Source of the DNA: Alteromonas sp. a30
Lineage (GTDB): Bacteria; Pseudomonadota; Gammaproteobacteria; Enterobacterales; Alteromonadaceae
Direction: 5' to 3'
NCBI RefSeq assembly: GCF_026788005.1
Contig: NZ_JABEPE010000007.1
Location: forward strand, 1 to 64,000
DNA: 64,000 bases
Made by a program: the position numbers and the translations under genes. The notes under the pieces are model-generated. The model saw nothing but the letters and a program-made list of their open reading frames with translations, was not told where the DNA came from and did no database searches. Positions within the stretch are counted from its first letter, which is position 1; every line of letters begins with the position of its first letter. Positions 47,266 through 58,000 of the stretch are shown here, piece by piece.

Positions 47266-50163
47266 ATGTCTGAACCATTGATTACACTTGCCCAACTAGA
47301 GCAAACCGAAGATTTTGTGCGTCGTCATATTGGTCCAAGTGAGTCCGAAATCCACTCTATGCTAGATGCGGTGGGCGCGACTTCACTCGACGACTTAATG
47401 GAACAGACTGTCCCCGGCAGTATCTTAACTGAATCCGGCACCAGTGTGGGGAGCAGCAAAACCGAAGCGCAAGCCTTGGCAGAGCTAAAAGCCATTGCAG
47501 GACAAAACCACATTTTCCGTTCGCACATTGGTATGGGTTATGCCGATACCTTCACGCCAAACGTGATTTTACGTAACGTTTTGGAAAATCCGGGTTGGTA
47601 TACCGCCTATACACCTTATCAGCCGGAAATTGCACAAGGTCGTTTAGAAGCCTTGCTAAACTTCCAGCAACTCACCTTAGATTTAACCGGACTCGAACTT
47701 GCCTCAGCCTCGTTGTTAGACGAAGGCACGGCTGCCGCTGAAGCCATGACCTTGGCTAAGCGTATGTCGAAAAACAAAAAATCGAATAGCTTTTTTGTTG
47801 CCGACAATGTTCACCCTCAAACTTACAGCGTTGTGAAAAATCGCGCCGATATGTTTGGTTTTGATGTCGTTGTTGGCAAAACCGAAAACGCCGCTGAGAG
47901 CGACTGTTTCGGTGCGCTATTGCAGTACCCAAGTAGCACTGGCGAGATCCAAAACATCAGCGACATTATTGCGGCGGTACAAGCCAACAAAGGTATTGTT
48001 TCCGTTGCTGCCGACATCATGAGTTTGGTGTTGTTGAAATCGCCAGGTGAGTTAGGTGCAGATGTGGTATTAGGTTCAGCACAGCGTTTTGGTGTACCCA
48101 TGGGCTACGGTGGACCACATGCGGCCTTCTTCGCCACTCGTGACAAATATAAGCGTTCATTGCCGGGCCGTATTATTGGTGTTTCCAAAGATACCCGAGG
48201 TCGTCCAGCTCTGCGAATGGCATTGCAAACTCGAGAGCAACATATTCGTCGTGAAAAAGCCAACTCAAACATTTGTACCGCGCAAGTCTTGCTCGCCAAT
48301 ATGGCGTCGTTTTACGCGGTGTATCATGGGCCAGAAGGCTTAAAAACCATCGCACAGCGCATTCATCGCTTTACCGATATTTTGGCATCGGGCTTACAAC
48401 AAAAAGGTTTCGAACTGGCGCACAATACATGGTTCGACACCATCACGGTTAATACTGAAAACAAAGAAACTATCGTGCAAGCCGCGCTCGCTAAAGGCAT
48501 TAACTTACGCACCGATTTAGACGGACAAATTGGTATCAGCTTAGATGAAACCACCGTGCGTTCTCACATCGAAGACTTGTTTGAGATTTTCTGCGGTGTG
48601 GATCACGGTTTAGACGTTGCCGCTCTTGATGCCAACATTGTGGCAAACGGCAGTGCGTCAATTCCGGCTGAATTGCAGCGTGATAGTGCGATTCTTACCA
48701 ACGAAGTGTTTAACAAGTACCATTCTGAAACGGAAATGCTGCGTTATATTAAGTCGTTAGAAGATAAAGACTTAGCGCTGAATCATTCCATGATTTCCCT
48801 TGGTTCATGCACCATGAAACTCAACGCCACAGCGGAAATGATTCCGGTAACGTGGCCAGAATTTGGCAAACTTCACCCGTTTGCACCGGTGGACCAAGCG
48901 CAAGGCTACAGCACCATGATTACCGAGCTGGAAAGCTGGCTGGTGGATGTAACAGGGTACGACACCATGTCGATGCAGCCAAACTCTGGCGCGCAAGGTG
49001 AATACGCGGGCCTTATCGCCATTCAAAAATACCATGAAAGCCGCAACGAAGGGCATCGTAACATTTGCTTAATACCAAGCTCAGCGCACGGCACAAACCC
49101 TGCGTCTGCCAACATGGTGAGCTTAAAAGTGGTGGTGGTCGATTGCGATAAAAACGGCAACATCGACTTAGCCGACCTTCGCGCCAAAGCTGAAGAAGCG
49201 GGCGATAACTTGTCGTGCATCATGGTGACATATCCTTCTACGCATGGCGTGTACGAAGAAACCATCAAAGAGGTGTGCGAGATCATTCACGCTCATGGCG
49301 GCCAAGTTTATATGGACGGCGCCAACATGAACGCGCAAGTGGGTATTACCTCACCGGGTTCCATTGGCTCAGATGTATCGCACTTAAATTTGCACAAAAC
49401 CTTCTGCATTCCGCATGGCGGCGGCGGCCCGGGCATGGGCCCAATCGGTGTGAAATCACACTTGGCGCCTTTTTTACCGGGACACAACGTGGTTGATATA
49501 AACGGCGAACACGCCGCTAACGGTGCCGTTTCCGCAGCGCCGTGGGGCAGTGCGTCTATTCTGCCAATCAGCTACATGTACATTAAAATGATGGGGTCTG
49601 CTGGCCTGCGTAAAGCAACACAAGTCGCCATTCTAAACGCCAACTACATTGCCAAACGCTTAGAACAACACTTCCCCGTGTTGTATCGTGGACGCAACGA
49701 CAAAGTGGCGCACGAATGCATCATCGACTTACGCCCACTTAAAGAAGCCAGCGGCGTAACCGAACTGGATGTGGCAAAACGCCTTAACGACTACGGTTTC
49801 CACGCGCCAACCATGAGCTTCCCTGTAGCGGGAACCTTAATGATTGAGCCAACGGAATCAGAAGCCCTTGCCGAGCTAGACCGCTTCTGCGATGCCATGA
49901 TTGGCATTCGACAGGAAATCGCCAAAGTACAAAGCGGCGAATGGAGCAGCGACGACAACCCGCTTCATAACGCGCCACACACGCTAGCCGACATTTGCGA
50001 CAACGACTGGAACCGCAGCTACGACAGAAACCTAGCCGCCTACCCAGTAGAAGCCGTACGCCGCAACAAATTCTGGCCAAGCGTCAACCGCATTGACGAC
50101 GTATACGGCGACCGCAACCTAGTATGCTCCTGCCCAAGCGTGGAGAGCTATCGGGAAGAATAG
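47266..50163 (+). CDS. gcvP: Glycine dehydrogenase (decarboxylating), P protein
   Basis: PLP-dependent glycine decarboxylase, 965 aa, the single-chain form in which the N- and C-terminal halves are homologous. The PLP Lys (about K711) is in [23 protein letters not shown]; the glycine-rich segment is about 5 residues after it. The C-terminus [33 protein letters not shown] matches E. coli GcvP. Ends with its own terminator. The dihydrolipoamide dehydrogenase partner is not in the window. Confidence 0.97.
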   Translation: MSEPLITLAQLEQTEDFVRRHIGPSESEIHSMLDAVGATSLDDLMEQTVPGSILTESGTSVGSSKTEAQALAELKAIAGQNHIFRSHIGMGYADTFTPNVILRNVLENPGWYTAYTPYQPEIAQGRLEALLNFQQLTLDLTGLELASASLLDEGTAAAEAMTLAKRMSKNKKSNSFFVADNVHPQTYSVVKNRADMFGFDVVVGKTENAAESDCFGALLQYPSSTGEIQNISDIIAAVQANKGIVSVAADIMSLVLLKSPGELGADVVLGSAQRFGVPMGYGGPHAAFFATRDKYKRSLPGRIIGVSKDTRGRPALRMALQTREQHIRREKANSNICTAQVLLANMASFYAVYHGPEGLKTIAQRIHRFTDILASGLQQKGFELAHNTWFDTITVNTENKETIVQAALAKGINLRTDLDGQIGISLDETTVRSHIEDLFEIFCGVDHGLDVAALDANIVANGSASIPAELQRDSAILTNEVFNKYHSETEMLRYIKSLEDKDLALNHSMISLGSCTMKLNATAEMIPVTWPEFGKLHPFAPVDQAQGYSTMITELESWLVDVTGYDTMSMQPNSGAQGEYAGLIAIQKYHESRNEGHRNICLIPSSAHGTNPASANMVSLKVVVVDCDKNGNIDLADLRAKAEEAGDNLSCIMVTYPSTHGVYEETIKEVCEIIHAHGGQVYMDGANMNAQVGITSPGSIGSDVSHLNLHKTFCIPHGGGGPGMGPIGVKSHLAPFLPGHNVVDINGEHAANGAVSAAPWGSASILPISYMYIKMMGSAGLRKATQVAILNANYIAKRLEQHFPVLYRGRNDKVAHECIIDLRPLKEASGVTELDVAKRLNDYGFHAPTMSFPVAGTLMIEPTESEALAELDRFCDAMIGIRQEIAKVQSGEWSSDDNPLHNAPHTLADICDNDWNRSYDRNLAAYPVEAVRRNKFWPSVNRIDDVYGDRNLVCSCPSVESYREE

Positions 50164-50190
50164 GGATGTAGCAATAACTGATAAGCATGA

Positions 50191-50218
50191 AAAAGCGAAC
50201 CATCGGGTTCGCTTTTTT
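50191..50218 (+). terminator. Terminator of gcvTHP
   Basis: GCGAACC and GGTTCGC (50195-50212) form a stem with a short loop, preceded by AAAA and followed by TTTTTT. It closes the glycine cleavage genes and insulates the accessory island that starts 66 bases later. Confidence 0.9.
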
Positions 50219-50237
50219 CATGGGTAAAAATTATTAT

Positions 50238-50263
50238 TTCATGTAATATAAATTACAAATGAA
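50238..50263. promoter_or_regulatory. Dyad upstream of the CARF-sigma54 activator gene
   Basis: TTCAT and GTAAT (50238-50247) are mirrored by ATTAC and ATGAA (50252-50263) around a short AT centre, an imperfect 26-base dyad 20 bases before the activator start. It overlaps AT-rich -10-like hexamers, so it could be an operator for autoregulation. No regulator is identified. Confidence 0.35.
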
Positions 50264-50283
50264 TAAAAATAAGCTGTTGGACA

Positions 50284-51792
50284 GTGCATACACTTTTTAC
50301 GTGGCTTGGTAATCGAGATATTGAAAACATGGAGCAAGAGCTAAACGCTGCGATTGTTTCACTTGCGACAAAATCTGAAGTTCCATTCGACAAAATCGTT
50401 ATTCTTTCCAATAAAGATGAAGCTAAGTGGGATTCGTTTGAACGTTTTTTGAAAAAACGTATGGCGATGATAAGCCGACCATCTGAAGATATTAAAATCC
50501 ACTTAGCGCAAATCCAAAGCCCAATTGACTACCAATCTATTTCAATCGAAACAGAGAAGTGGATCACAAAGCTATCTGAAGAATCTGACACGCTCTCGAT
50601 CAACCTAACATCTGGTACACCTGCAATGACAACCCTTTCTGTGCTTCATGGCAAAGGCAAGTCAAATACGCGTTTTTTACAATCTTCACCGAAAAGCGTT
50701 ATTGAAGAAGTCGAAATACCAATAGATTTCGGTCAAGAATACGTCAAGTCTGCCTCAAAGAATATTGCTCATTCAGCGACATCATTACCGAAAATACAAC
50801 ATGCGTTTTCTGCGATAACGGTCAGCTCCAAAGCGATGTGTGAGGTGGTCGAAAAGGCAAAGAGAATCGCAGCCTCTGAAGTACCTGCATTGATTCTGGG
50901 TGAAACAGGAACAGGTAAAGAGTTGATGGCAAATGCCATTCATAAAGGAAGTCTAAGAGGAAGTAAGCCCATAAGAGTTGTAAACTGCGGTGCGCTTGCT
51001 GAAAACCTAGTTGATTCAACATTGTTTGGTCATAAAAAAGGCGCATTTACAGGGGCTGACAAAGACTACACAGGTTTGTTTGAACAAGCTAACCATGGAA
51101 CTTTATTTTTAGATGAAGTGGGTGAATTAAAACCTGATATACAAGTTAAGCTCCTCAGGGCATTACAGCAAGGTGAAATTACCAGGCTCGGCGATACCAA
51201 AACCATTAATGTTGATGTGCGCGTTATTGTCGCTACTCATCAAGATTTGACCGCCTTGATTGAACAAGGGGATTTTCGAGAAGATCTGTTTTATCGCCTA
51301 GCTGTTGGTATTATCGACATACCACCGCTTAGAGAACGACTAGACGATATACCACTCATCGTTGAACAACTGACAGACCAAATTAATGAATCGGGGTCGA
51401 AACACCCAGAGTATCTAAGTAAAAAAGTTTCCGAAAACGGAATTAAATTTATTTTGGCGCAACCATGGCTAGGCAATATTCGTGAATTATGGAGCACATT
51501 GAACCGCGCTTTTCTGTGGACAGATTCAAAACTTGTCGGTGAAAAGGAACTATCCGAAGCTATCATTAACAGAAGAATTGGTGAACGAAATAATGAAGTA
51601 ACTCTCTCTTATAATGATGCGGTTGATATAGTTCAACTAACTGAAAAATATCAAAAAAATTATGTTGAGGCAGCATTAAAAGCAAGCGGGAATGTTAAGA
51701 GGCACGCTACTCAAATGCTAGGGTTAAAAGATCATCAAACGCTAACAAATTGGATGAAGCGATTGGGGATTCAAAATGAAAAAGAACAATAA
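50284..51792 (+). CDS. Sigma-54 activator with CARF-like sensor domain
   Basis: Bacterial enhancer-binding protein, 502 aa, starting with GTG. The N-terminal domain (about 1-160) opens HTLFTWLGNRDIENM and carries INLTSGTPAM (about 106-115), which resembles the N-(L/h)-TGGT-like ligand loop of CARF domains in RtcR, Card1 and Csm6; no fold search was run. The AAA+ domain (about 180-415) is complete: Walker A GETGTGKE (206-213), sigma-54 loop GAFTGA (253-258), Walker B TLFLDEV and arginine-finger region FREDLFYRL. The Fis-type HTH is at the C-terminus (NVKRHATQMLGLKDHQTLTNW). A sigma-54 promoter lies just after the gene. Predicted to switch on the type I restriction operon when a nucleotide-like ligand binds. 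Confidence 0.88.
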   Translation: MHTLFTWLGNRDIENMEQELNAAIVSLATKSEVPFDKIVILSNKDEAKWDSFERFLKKRMAMISRPSEDIKIHLAQIQSPIDYQSISIETEKWITKLSEESDTLSINLTSGTPAMTTLSVLHGKGKSNTRFLQSSPKSVIEEVEIPIDFGQEYVKSASKNIAHSATSLPKIQHAFSAITVSSKAMCEVVEKAKRIAASEVPALILGETGTGKELMANAIHKGSLRGSKPIRVVNCGALAENLVDSTLFGHKKGAFTGADKDYTGLFEQANHGTLFLDEVGELKPDIQVKLLRALQQGEITRLGDTKTINVDVRVIVATHQDLTALIEQGDFREDLFYRLAVGIIDIPPLRERLDDIPLIVEQLTDQINESGSKHPEYLSKKVSENGIKFILAQPWLGNIRELWSTLNRAFLWTDSKLVGEKELSEAIINRRIGERNNEVTLSYNDAVDIVQLTEKYQKNYVEAALKASGNVKRHATQMLGLKDHQTLTNWMKRLGIQNEKEQ

Positions 51793-51800
51793 TTTCGAAT

Positions 51801-51817
51801 TTGGCACTGTGCTTGCC
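51801..51817 (+). promoter_or_regulatory. Sigma-54 (-24/-12) promoter of the hsd operon
   Basis: TTGGCACTGTGCTTGCC matches the sigma-54 consensus TGGCAC-N5-TTGC, with GG (51803-51804) and GC (51815-51816) exactly ten bases apart. Transcription should start near 51828, giving a 21-base leader with AAGGA at 51834-51838 before the hsdR ATG at 51849. It lies in the short gap between the sigma-54 activator and hsdR. Confidence 0.85.
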
Positions 51818-51848
51818 ATGTAGGAAGCAACACAAGGAATAATTAGGA

Positions 51849-54800
51849 ATGAAGCAATCAATGAATTTTGAACACATCCAAAACAAATGGCCTGAATTGC
51901 ATCAGCTTGCAGCATTTGCAGAAGATTATGTGATCAGTGACCCACAAAGCGCTTTAGTAAAGTTGCGTTGCTTTGCCGAAAAAGTAGTTGGCTATTTGTA
52001 TAAGGAGCTTCGCCTACCTGTATTTCCGAATTCTAACATCTATGACAAGTTAATCTCAGATGACTTCACAAGTGTTGTACCTAGCCTAATTACTGACAAA
52101 CTTCATGCAATCCGTAAAAGTGGTAATCAAGCTGCCCATGAAGGAAAAGTCGATCAACAGCAAGCTATCTGGATATTAAAAGAAAGTTACTTTGTCGCGA
52201 GTTACCTCTTTATGGCTTATGCGGGAGGCCAGCAAGAAGATTGTCCTGAATTTACGATTGATTATTTTAAGGAAAGACAAACAAAACCAAAAGACCAATC
52301 TGGGGCAGAGTTTGTTAAAAAGAACAAGCAACTTGAAAAACAGCTGGCTGAAAATAAAGCGCGATTAAAGAAAGCACTAGAGGAACTGGAAGCCGCTAAA
52401 AAAGCACAAAAGCTAGCGCAAATTGAAGCATCCAAACTTAAACAAGCAATTGATACTGAGAAAGCCAACCAAATACAGGCGCGAAACAAACAAATCACAT
52501 CAAGCTTCAATTTTAATGAGGCTGAAACACGCGACCGTATTATTGATATGGATTTACGCGCAGCGGGTTGGAATGTCTCACTAGATAAAACCAGTACCGA
52601 TGAAGTGGGCAAAGAAGTAAAGTTACCACATCAGCCAACAAATACTGGGAACGGAAGAGCTGATTACGTACTGTGGGATGATGATGCTAATCCATTGGCG
52701 GTTATTGAAGCAAAGCGTACTCGAGAATCGGTTGAAAAAGGCCGCGAGCAAGCGAAAATCTATGCCGATGCCCTCGAAAAGCAATTTGGTCAACGCCCAG
52801 TAATATTCTATTCAAATGGCTACGACATTCGTATTTTAGACGATGCGCAAGGCTATAACAGCCGCAAGCTTTATGGTTATTATTCAAAAGATTCGTTGCA
52901 ATACCTCATTAAGCAACGAACGTTGAAAAAAGATCTTAACCAAACGCCTATTGATACTGATGTTGCAGGTCGTATGTATCAAATGGAAACCATTTCGCGT
53001 GTTTGTGAGCGTTTCGCTAACAAACACCGTAAGTCTCTTATTGTACAAGCAACGGGGACGGGAAAAACGCGTGTATCTATCGCACTGGCGAAACGCCTGT
53101 TGGATGCGGGTTGGGCAAAACGAGTGCTATTCCTTTGTGACCGTAAAGAGTTACGTAAACAAGCGGCTAATGCCTTTAACGAATTTACCAAAGAGCCACT
53201 TTATGTGGTTGGCAAAAGTAAAAAAGAAGCCGCAAGCAGTGCTCGCGTTTTTATCGCAACCTATCCGGGCATGATGCGCATATTCCAAAAGTATGATGTT
53301 GGCTATTTTGATCTGATTGTTGCCGATGAATCACATCGCTCCATTTACAATATTTACGGCGACATATTCAAATACTTTGATGCGCTAGAAGTTGGCTTAA
53401 CCGCAACCCCAGTTGAAATGGTGTCTCGTTCAACCTGTCAGCTATTCGGTTGTGATTTCAAAATGCCGACGGCCAATTACCCACTAGAGCAAGCGATAGA
53501 AGACGGTAACTTGGTCCCCTACAAAATCGTCAGCTTTACCACGAAATTCTTACGTGAAGGGATTAGTAAAGATAATCTCACCGACGAGCAAATAGCTCAA
53601 CTTGAGGAGCAAGGCGTTGATCCTAATGAATTGGATTTTGATGCTAAAGAAATAGACGATGCTGTTAAGATCACAGGAACTAATGAAGCGATACTAAGAA
53701 ACCTGATGGAAAAAGGTTTACGTGATGTAGACGGGCAGTTGCCCGGTAAGACGATTGTCTTTGCACGGAATATCGCTCACGCCGAACTTATGGTTAACCT
53801 ATTTGCTGAAATGTATCCGCAGTTGGGTAGTAACTTTTGTCGAGTTATTCATTCGAAATATGAACGTGCTGAGGCGCTAATTGACGATTTCAAATCAACG
53901 GAAGAAAACAGCATTCGCATTGCGGTCTCGGTTGATATGCTCGACACCGGTATTGATGTACCTGAATGTGTAAATCTCGTATTTGCAAAACCAATTAAAT
54001 CGAAAGTGAAGTTCTGGCAAATGATTGGGCGTGGTACGCGTTTATGTAAAGATCTCTATGCTGGTGGAGAGAAGGGTGAGGGAAAAGACAAAACCCACTT
54101 CTTGATTTTCGATCACTGGGATAACTTCGAATACTTCGATATGGACCCAGAAGAAGAGGACGTTAAACAGTCTAAATCGCTAACGCAAAAGCTATTTGAG
54201 TCACGCTTGTTATTGGCTGAAACCTCACTTAAAAAAGCCGATGTAACAACCTTTGATGAAGTGATAAAACTCATTCACCAAGATGTGTGTTCGCTCGATA
54301 TGAATACCATAGCGGTGCGTGACAATTGGCAAGTAGTTGAAGCGTGCAAAGATGCAAAGTACCTCAACCAGTTTGCACCAGAAACTAAAGCGAGTCTTTA
54401 TGAGCATATTGCACCGCTGATGCAATGGCGCAACATTATGGGCCAATCAGAAGCGTATAAGTTTGATAATGAAATCGCCATTATTCAAACCATGCTCTAC
54501 ACCGACCCAAGCCAAATTGACCTTGCGCGACAAGCCTTAATGGTAAAGATAGAAAAGCTGCAAATGCACTTAAATGAAGTGCGTGCAAAAGCAAGTTTTA
54601 TTGCGGATATTCAAAAAGCGGAATATTGGCAAAACTTAACCGCATCAATAGACGGTTTTGAAACACTGGAAACCAGTCGTAAGGCATTGCGAGGCGTTAT
54701 TCACTTGAGAGAAAAAGGTATTCAACCGCTTTCAAAAGAAGTCATCTTAGACATCAAAGAAGATGAAGCTGACTATCAGATTACGCAGCGTCCTACCAAG

Positions 54801-55331
54801 ATAGTGTCTATTGACTATCAAATCTTCCGCCAAGAGGTAGAAAAAACCCTAGCACCCTTATTTGAAACCGAGAGTGTGCTACAAAAAATCCGTGCAGGTA
54901 GCCCAGTTACCGAAGATGACATTGCTCGATTAAACGCCTTGGTTCACATTCAAAACCCGAATGTTGACTTAAACACCTTAAAAGAGTTTTACCCAGATTC
55001 AACGGCAAGCTTAGATAAAATCCTACGTACCATTGTTGGTATGGATAAAGAGGCAATTGAGCAAAACTTTACGCATTTCATGCAGCAAACACATACCCAT
55101 ATGAATGCGAAACAACAGCGTTTTATTGGTTTATTAAAAAATCACCTCGTGCGATATGGCGTTATCAAAATAGATCAACTTTACGATGCGCCATTTACCC
55201 AAGTACATGACATGGGCTTAGATGGCGTGTTTAGTGAAGCTCAAGCCGATGTGATAGAACAATTTATTAAACAGTTTGATGTGGAGCTTGGTAATAAAAA
55301 TCAAATGGTTAATAAAGAAGTGGGTGTATAA
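51849..55331 (+). CDS. hsdR: Type I restriction enzyme, HsdR subunit
   Basis: Motor and nuclease subunit, 1160 aa. A DUF4145-like helical domain (about 10-120) and a coiled coil (about 150-210) precede the PD-(D/E)XK nuclease (about 225-345; GRADYVLWD and VIEAKR about residue 287). The SF2 translocase follows: Walker A ATGTGKTR (about 402), DESH box ADESHRS (about 492), then VFARNIAHAELM, MLDTGIDVPE and QMIGRGTRLC. The C-terminal HsdM-contact region is about 850-1160. It resembles EcoEI/type IB-like HsdR. All motifs are intact. The next gene begins on the base after the stop. Confidence 0.95.
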   Translation: MKQSMNFEHIQNKWPELHQLAAFAEDYVISDPQSALVKLRCFAEKVVGYLYKELRLPVFPNSNIYDKLISDDFTSVVPSLITDKLHAIRKSGNQAAHEGKVDQQQAIWILKESYFVASYLFMAYAGGQQEDCPEFTIDYFKERQTKPKDQSGAEFVKKNKQLEKQLAENKARLKKALEELEAAKKAQKLAQIEASKLKQAIDTEKANQIQARNKQITSSFNFNEAETRDRIIDMDLRAAGWNVSLDKTSTDEVGKEVKLPHQPTNTGNGRADYVLWDDDANPLAVIEAKRTRESVEKGREQAKIYADALEKQFGQRPVIFYSNGYDIRILDDAQGYNSRKLYGYYSKDSLQYLIKQRTLKKDLNQTPIDTDVAGRMYQMETISRVCERFANKHRKSLIVQATGTGKTRVSIALAKRLLDAGWAKRVLFLCDRKELRKQAANAFNEFTKEPLYVVGKSKKEAASSARVFIATYPGMMRIFQKYDVGYFDLIVADESHRSIYNIYGDIFKYFDALEVGLTATPVEMVSRSTCQLFGCDFKMPTANYPLEQAIEDGNLVPYKIVSFTTKFLREGISKDNLTDEQIAQLEEQGVDPNELDFDAKEIDDAVKITGTNEAILRNLMEKGLRDVDGQLPGKTIVFARNIAHAELMVNLFAEMYPQLGSNFCRVIHSKYERAEALIDDFKSTEENSIRIAVSVDMLDTGIDVPECVNLVFAKPIKSKVKFWQMIGRGTRLCKDLYAGGEKGEGKDKTHFLIFDHWDNFEYFDMDPEEEDVKQSKSLTQKLFESRLLLAETSLKKADVTTFDEVIKLIHQDVCSLDMNTIAVRDNWQVVEACKDAKYLNQFAPETKASLYEHIAPLMQWRNIMGQSEAYKFDNEIAIIQTMLYTDPSQIDLARQALMVKIEKLQMHLNEVRAKASFIADIQKAEYWQNLTASIDGFETLETSRKALRGVIHLREKGIQPLSKEVILDIKEDEADYQITQRPTKIVSIDYQIFRQEVEKTLAPLFETESVLQKIRAGSPVTEDDIARLNALVHIQNPNVDLNTLKEFYPDSTASLDKILRTIVGMDKEAIEQNFTHFMQQTHTHMNAKQQRFIGLLKNHLVRYGVIKIDQLYDAPFTQVHDMGLDGVFSEAQADVIEQFIKQFDVELGNKNQMVNKEVGV

Positions 55332-56315
55332 GTGAATAGTCAGTTAGAAATCTACCAAAACGAAGATGGTAGTTTGCAATTAACCGTTGCTTTGGAACAA
55401 GAAAGCTTTTGGTTATCTCAACAACAGCTTGCCCAGTTATTCAATACTTCAACCGATAATATTAGTCTACATCTAAAGAACATCTATCAATCAGGTGAAC
55501 TTGATGAAATGGCAACTACCGAGGATTACTCGGTAGTTCGTCAAGAGGGAAAGCGTCAGGTAAAACGTAAACTAAAACACTACAATCTTGATGTCATTAT
55601 TTCTGTCGGTTATAGAGTAAACTCAGCCCAAGCCACTCGTTTTCGCCAATGGGCAACAAAAACGCTTAAACAACACTTGCTTAAAGGTTACACCCTACAT
55701 CAAGATCGCTTAACCCAAAATGCCAACGAACTTGAAAAAGCACTACAACTCGTAAAACGTGCCGCTGCTTTACCTCAAAATAGTGAGTTTGGCGCAGGCT
55801 TAGTTGATATTATTGCCAATTACACCCAAACATTTTTATGGTTACAACAATACGACGAAGGCTTGTTAGAAACACCTCAAGGCCAGCAAGGTGGTGAGTT
55901 AACGCCACTAACCGATGCTAAAATTGCCATTGCTGAACTTAAGAAAAACCTTATCAATAAAGGCGAAGCTACATCCTTATTTGCACAACAACGTGCAGAT
56001 GGTTTAGCCGCAATTTGGGGTGCGTTAGATCAAACAGTATTTGGTGAACCCGCTTATCCAAGCGTAGAAAGCAAAGCAGCGCACTTATTGTACTTTGTAG
56101 TTAAAAACCATCCATTTAGTGATGGCAATAAACGTACTGCGGCATTTTTATTTGTCGATTTTTTAAATAGAAACAACCGATTACTAAACCAACATTATCA
56201 ACCAGTCATAAATGATACCGGCCTGGCTGCCATAACCTTGTTAGTCGCCGAGTCCAAACCAACAGAAAAAGACACCATTATTCGCTTAGTCGAGAACTTA
56301 TTAAGTGCGAATTAA
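55332..56315 (+). CDS. RhuM-family protein with Fic/Doc domain
   Basis: 327 aa; GTG start directly abutting the hsdR stop. The N-terminal RhuM-type region (about 1-130) shows FWLSQQQLAQLFNTSTDNISLHLKNIY, VRQEGKRQVKRKLKHYNLDVIISVGYRVNS and FRQWATKTLKQHLLKGYTLHQDRL. The C-terminal Fic domain (about 190-327) has HPFSDGNKRTAAFLF (about 260-274): His, Phe and the GNKRT loop as in Doc/Fic hybrids, in which Lys replaces the Gly of classical Fic. It may modify a target protein by nucleotidyl or phosphoryl transfer. RhuM genes inside hsd operons are known, but their role is not settled. Confidence 0.9.
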   Translation: MNSQLEIYQNEDGSLQLTVALEQESFWLSQQQLAQLFNTSTDNISLHLKNIYQSGELDEMATTEDYSVVRQEGKRQVKRKLKHYNLDVIISVGYRVNSAQATRFRQWATKTLKQHLLKGYTLHQDRLTQNANELEKALQLVKRAAALPQNSEFGAGLVDIIANYTQTFLWLQQYDEGLLETPQGQQGGELTPLTDAKIAIAELKKNLINKGEATSLFAQQRADGLAAIWGALDQTVFGEPAYPSVESKAAHLLYFVVKNHPFSDGNKRTAAFLFVDFLNRNNRLLNQHYQPVINDTGLAAITLLVAESKPTEKDTIIRLVENLLSAN

Positions 56316-56374
56316 ATGGCCAAATTATTTAGAAGTAAGTCGGGCGTTAGCCCGAAAATAGGAATATTCAGTAG

Positions 56375-58000
56375 ATGATCACAGGTCAGCTTAAAAGCAA
56401 AATAGACAAACTTTGGGAAGAGTTTTGGACGGGCGGCATAACCAACCCGCTAACGGTAATCGAGCAAATTACCTTTTTAATGTACGCCCGAATGCTTGAT
56501 ATGAATGAGCAAGCCGATGAAAAGCGTTTCACGAGAACGAAAAAGCCGTTTACACGCCGCTTTAAAGACAACGAACAACACTTGCGTTGGCAAAATATAC
56601 GTCATTTAGGCGCCGAAGAGCTTTATAAAGTCGTTAAGGACGAGCTATTCCCATATTTCTCTAAAGCCAATGACGATGAGTCAACCGAGGGCGCTATTTT
56701 CAACGAGTTTATGAAAGACGCGCAGTTGATGATCCAAAAACAGTCGTTATTGGTGAAAGCGGTAGAGATGGTGAACGACTTACCGCTAGAAAACTCTGAT
56801 ACCAAAGGCGACTTATACGAATATCTATTAAGTAAGTTAACCACCGCAGGTATTAACGGCCAGTTTAGAACGCCACGCCACATTATTCGTGCAATGGTAG
56901 AAATGATGGACCCTGATAAAAACAGCCGTATTTGTGACCCATCAACGGGCACAGGTGGTTTCTTATCAGTGTCTTACGAGTACTTACTTGAAAAGTACAC
57001 CTCAACAGAAGGAATTGAACGAGAGCCGCTATTTGATATTGATGGCAAGCCGCTGCTCGACAGTAACGGTAATCAGCTCGAAAACGTCTTGTATTCAGGT
57101 GATTTAATTGACGAAGACGCACGCAAACACATTGACACCGATATGTTCCACGGCTTTGACTTTGACGCCACTATGTTACGTGTTGCGGCAATGAACTTAG
57201 TGATGCACGGCATTAAGCAGCCCGATATTCACTACCAAGATACCTTAAGCCAATCTTTCTTAGAGAAGTTCCCGAATGAAGCAAAGTCCGGCATGGAAAT
57301 TATTCTCGCCAATCCACCGTTCAAAGGGTCTTTAGACGAAGAAGACGTTTGCCCTGAAATTTTACGTAAAGTAAAAACCAAAAAGACAGAGCTACTTTTT
57401 GTTGCACTAATTGAGCGTATGTTACGTGTGGGTGGTCGCTCAGCCACTATCGTGCCTGATGGCGTATTATTTGGTTCATCCAAAGCGCACCAACAATTGC
57501 GTAAATTGCTGGTGGATAACAACCAGCTTGAAGCGGTGATTTCACTGCCTAGCGGCGTGTTTAAACCCTATGCAGGCGTATCAACGGCGATTTTAATCTT
57601 CACCAAAGGCGGCACCACCGATCACGTTTGGTTTTATGATGTTCAAGCCGATGGCTTCTCGCTCGACGACAAACGCACACCGATTAAAGATAACGACCTG
57701 CCTGATTTAGTTGCACAGTTTAAAGCCCGTGATAAAGCCGAAGCGATAGAACAAGATAAAGCGAGAAAAGCTGACGTGCAGGGAAGCACTAATGCCGCGG
57801 GTGCAGGACGTACAGGCGCGGCTTTTTGGGTAAGCAAAGACGAAATCACCTCAAACAAATATGACCTTTCTATTAACCGCTACAAAGAAGTGATTTATGA
57901 AGAAGAGGAATACGATCCGCCAAAAGAGATCTTAGGCAAGTTAGTGTCATTGGAGAATGAAATTCTTAATGACTTAAAACAACTTGAGGAAATGATCTAA
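56375..58000 (+). CDS. hsdM: Type I DNA methyltransferase, HsdM subunit
   Basis: N6-adenine methyltransferase subunit, 541 aa. N-terminal HsdM_N domain (about 5-150; [30 protein letters not shown]), SAM motif [10 protein letters not shown] (about 187), catalytic NPPF (about 312), ending [23 protein letters not shown]. Between KARKA and FWVS about 15 residues ([17 protein letters not shown]) are encoded by a repeat that recurs at 58033, seemingly an in-frame insertion. The stop overlaps the next ATG (TAATG). Confidence 0.94.
   Translation: MITGQLKSKIDKLWEEFWTGGITNPLTVIEQITFLMYARMLDMNEQADEKRFTRTKKPFTRRFKDNEQHLRWQNIRHLGAEELYKVVKDELFPYFSKANDDESTEGAIFNEFMKDAQLMIQKQSLLVKAVEMVNDLPLENSDTKGDLYEYLLSKLTTAGINGQFRTPRHIIRAMVEMMDPDKNSRICDPSTGTGGFLSVSYEYLLEKYTSTEGIEREPLFDIDGKPLLDSNGNQLENVLYSGDLIDEDARKHIDTDMFHGFDFDATMLRVAAMNLVMHGIKQPDIHYQDTLSQSFLEKFPNEAKSGMEIILANPPFKGSLDEEDVCPEILRKVKTKKTELLFVALIERMLRVGGRSATIVPDGVLFGSSKAHQQLRKLLVDNNQLEAVISLPSGVFKPYAGVSTAILIFTKGGTTDHVWFYDVQADGFSLDDKRTPIKDNDLPDLVAQFKARDKAEAIEQDKARKADVQGSTNAAGAGRTGAAFWVSKDEITSNKYDLSINRYKEVIYEEEEYDPPKEILGKLVSLENEILNDLKQLEEMI
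57772..57800 (+). repeat. Short repeat inside hsdM, copy 1
   Basis: TGACGTGCAGGGAAGCACTA followed by ATGCCGCGGG matches the copy at 58034 except at three positions. It adds about 15 residues ([12 protein letters not shown]) to HsdM without breaking the frame, next to a usually conserved FWV segment. Confidence 0.65.

Noticed and set aside
50284-51792. Classical RtcR RNA-repair regulator
   Set aside because: No rtcB or rtcA genes are near, and the operon it faces is restriction; only the domain layout is shared.
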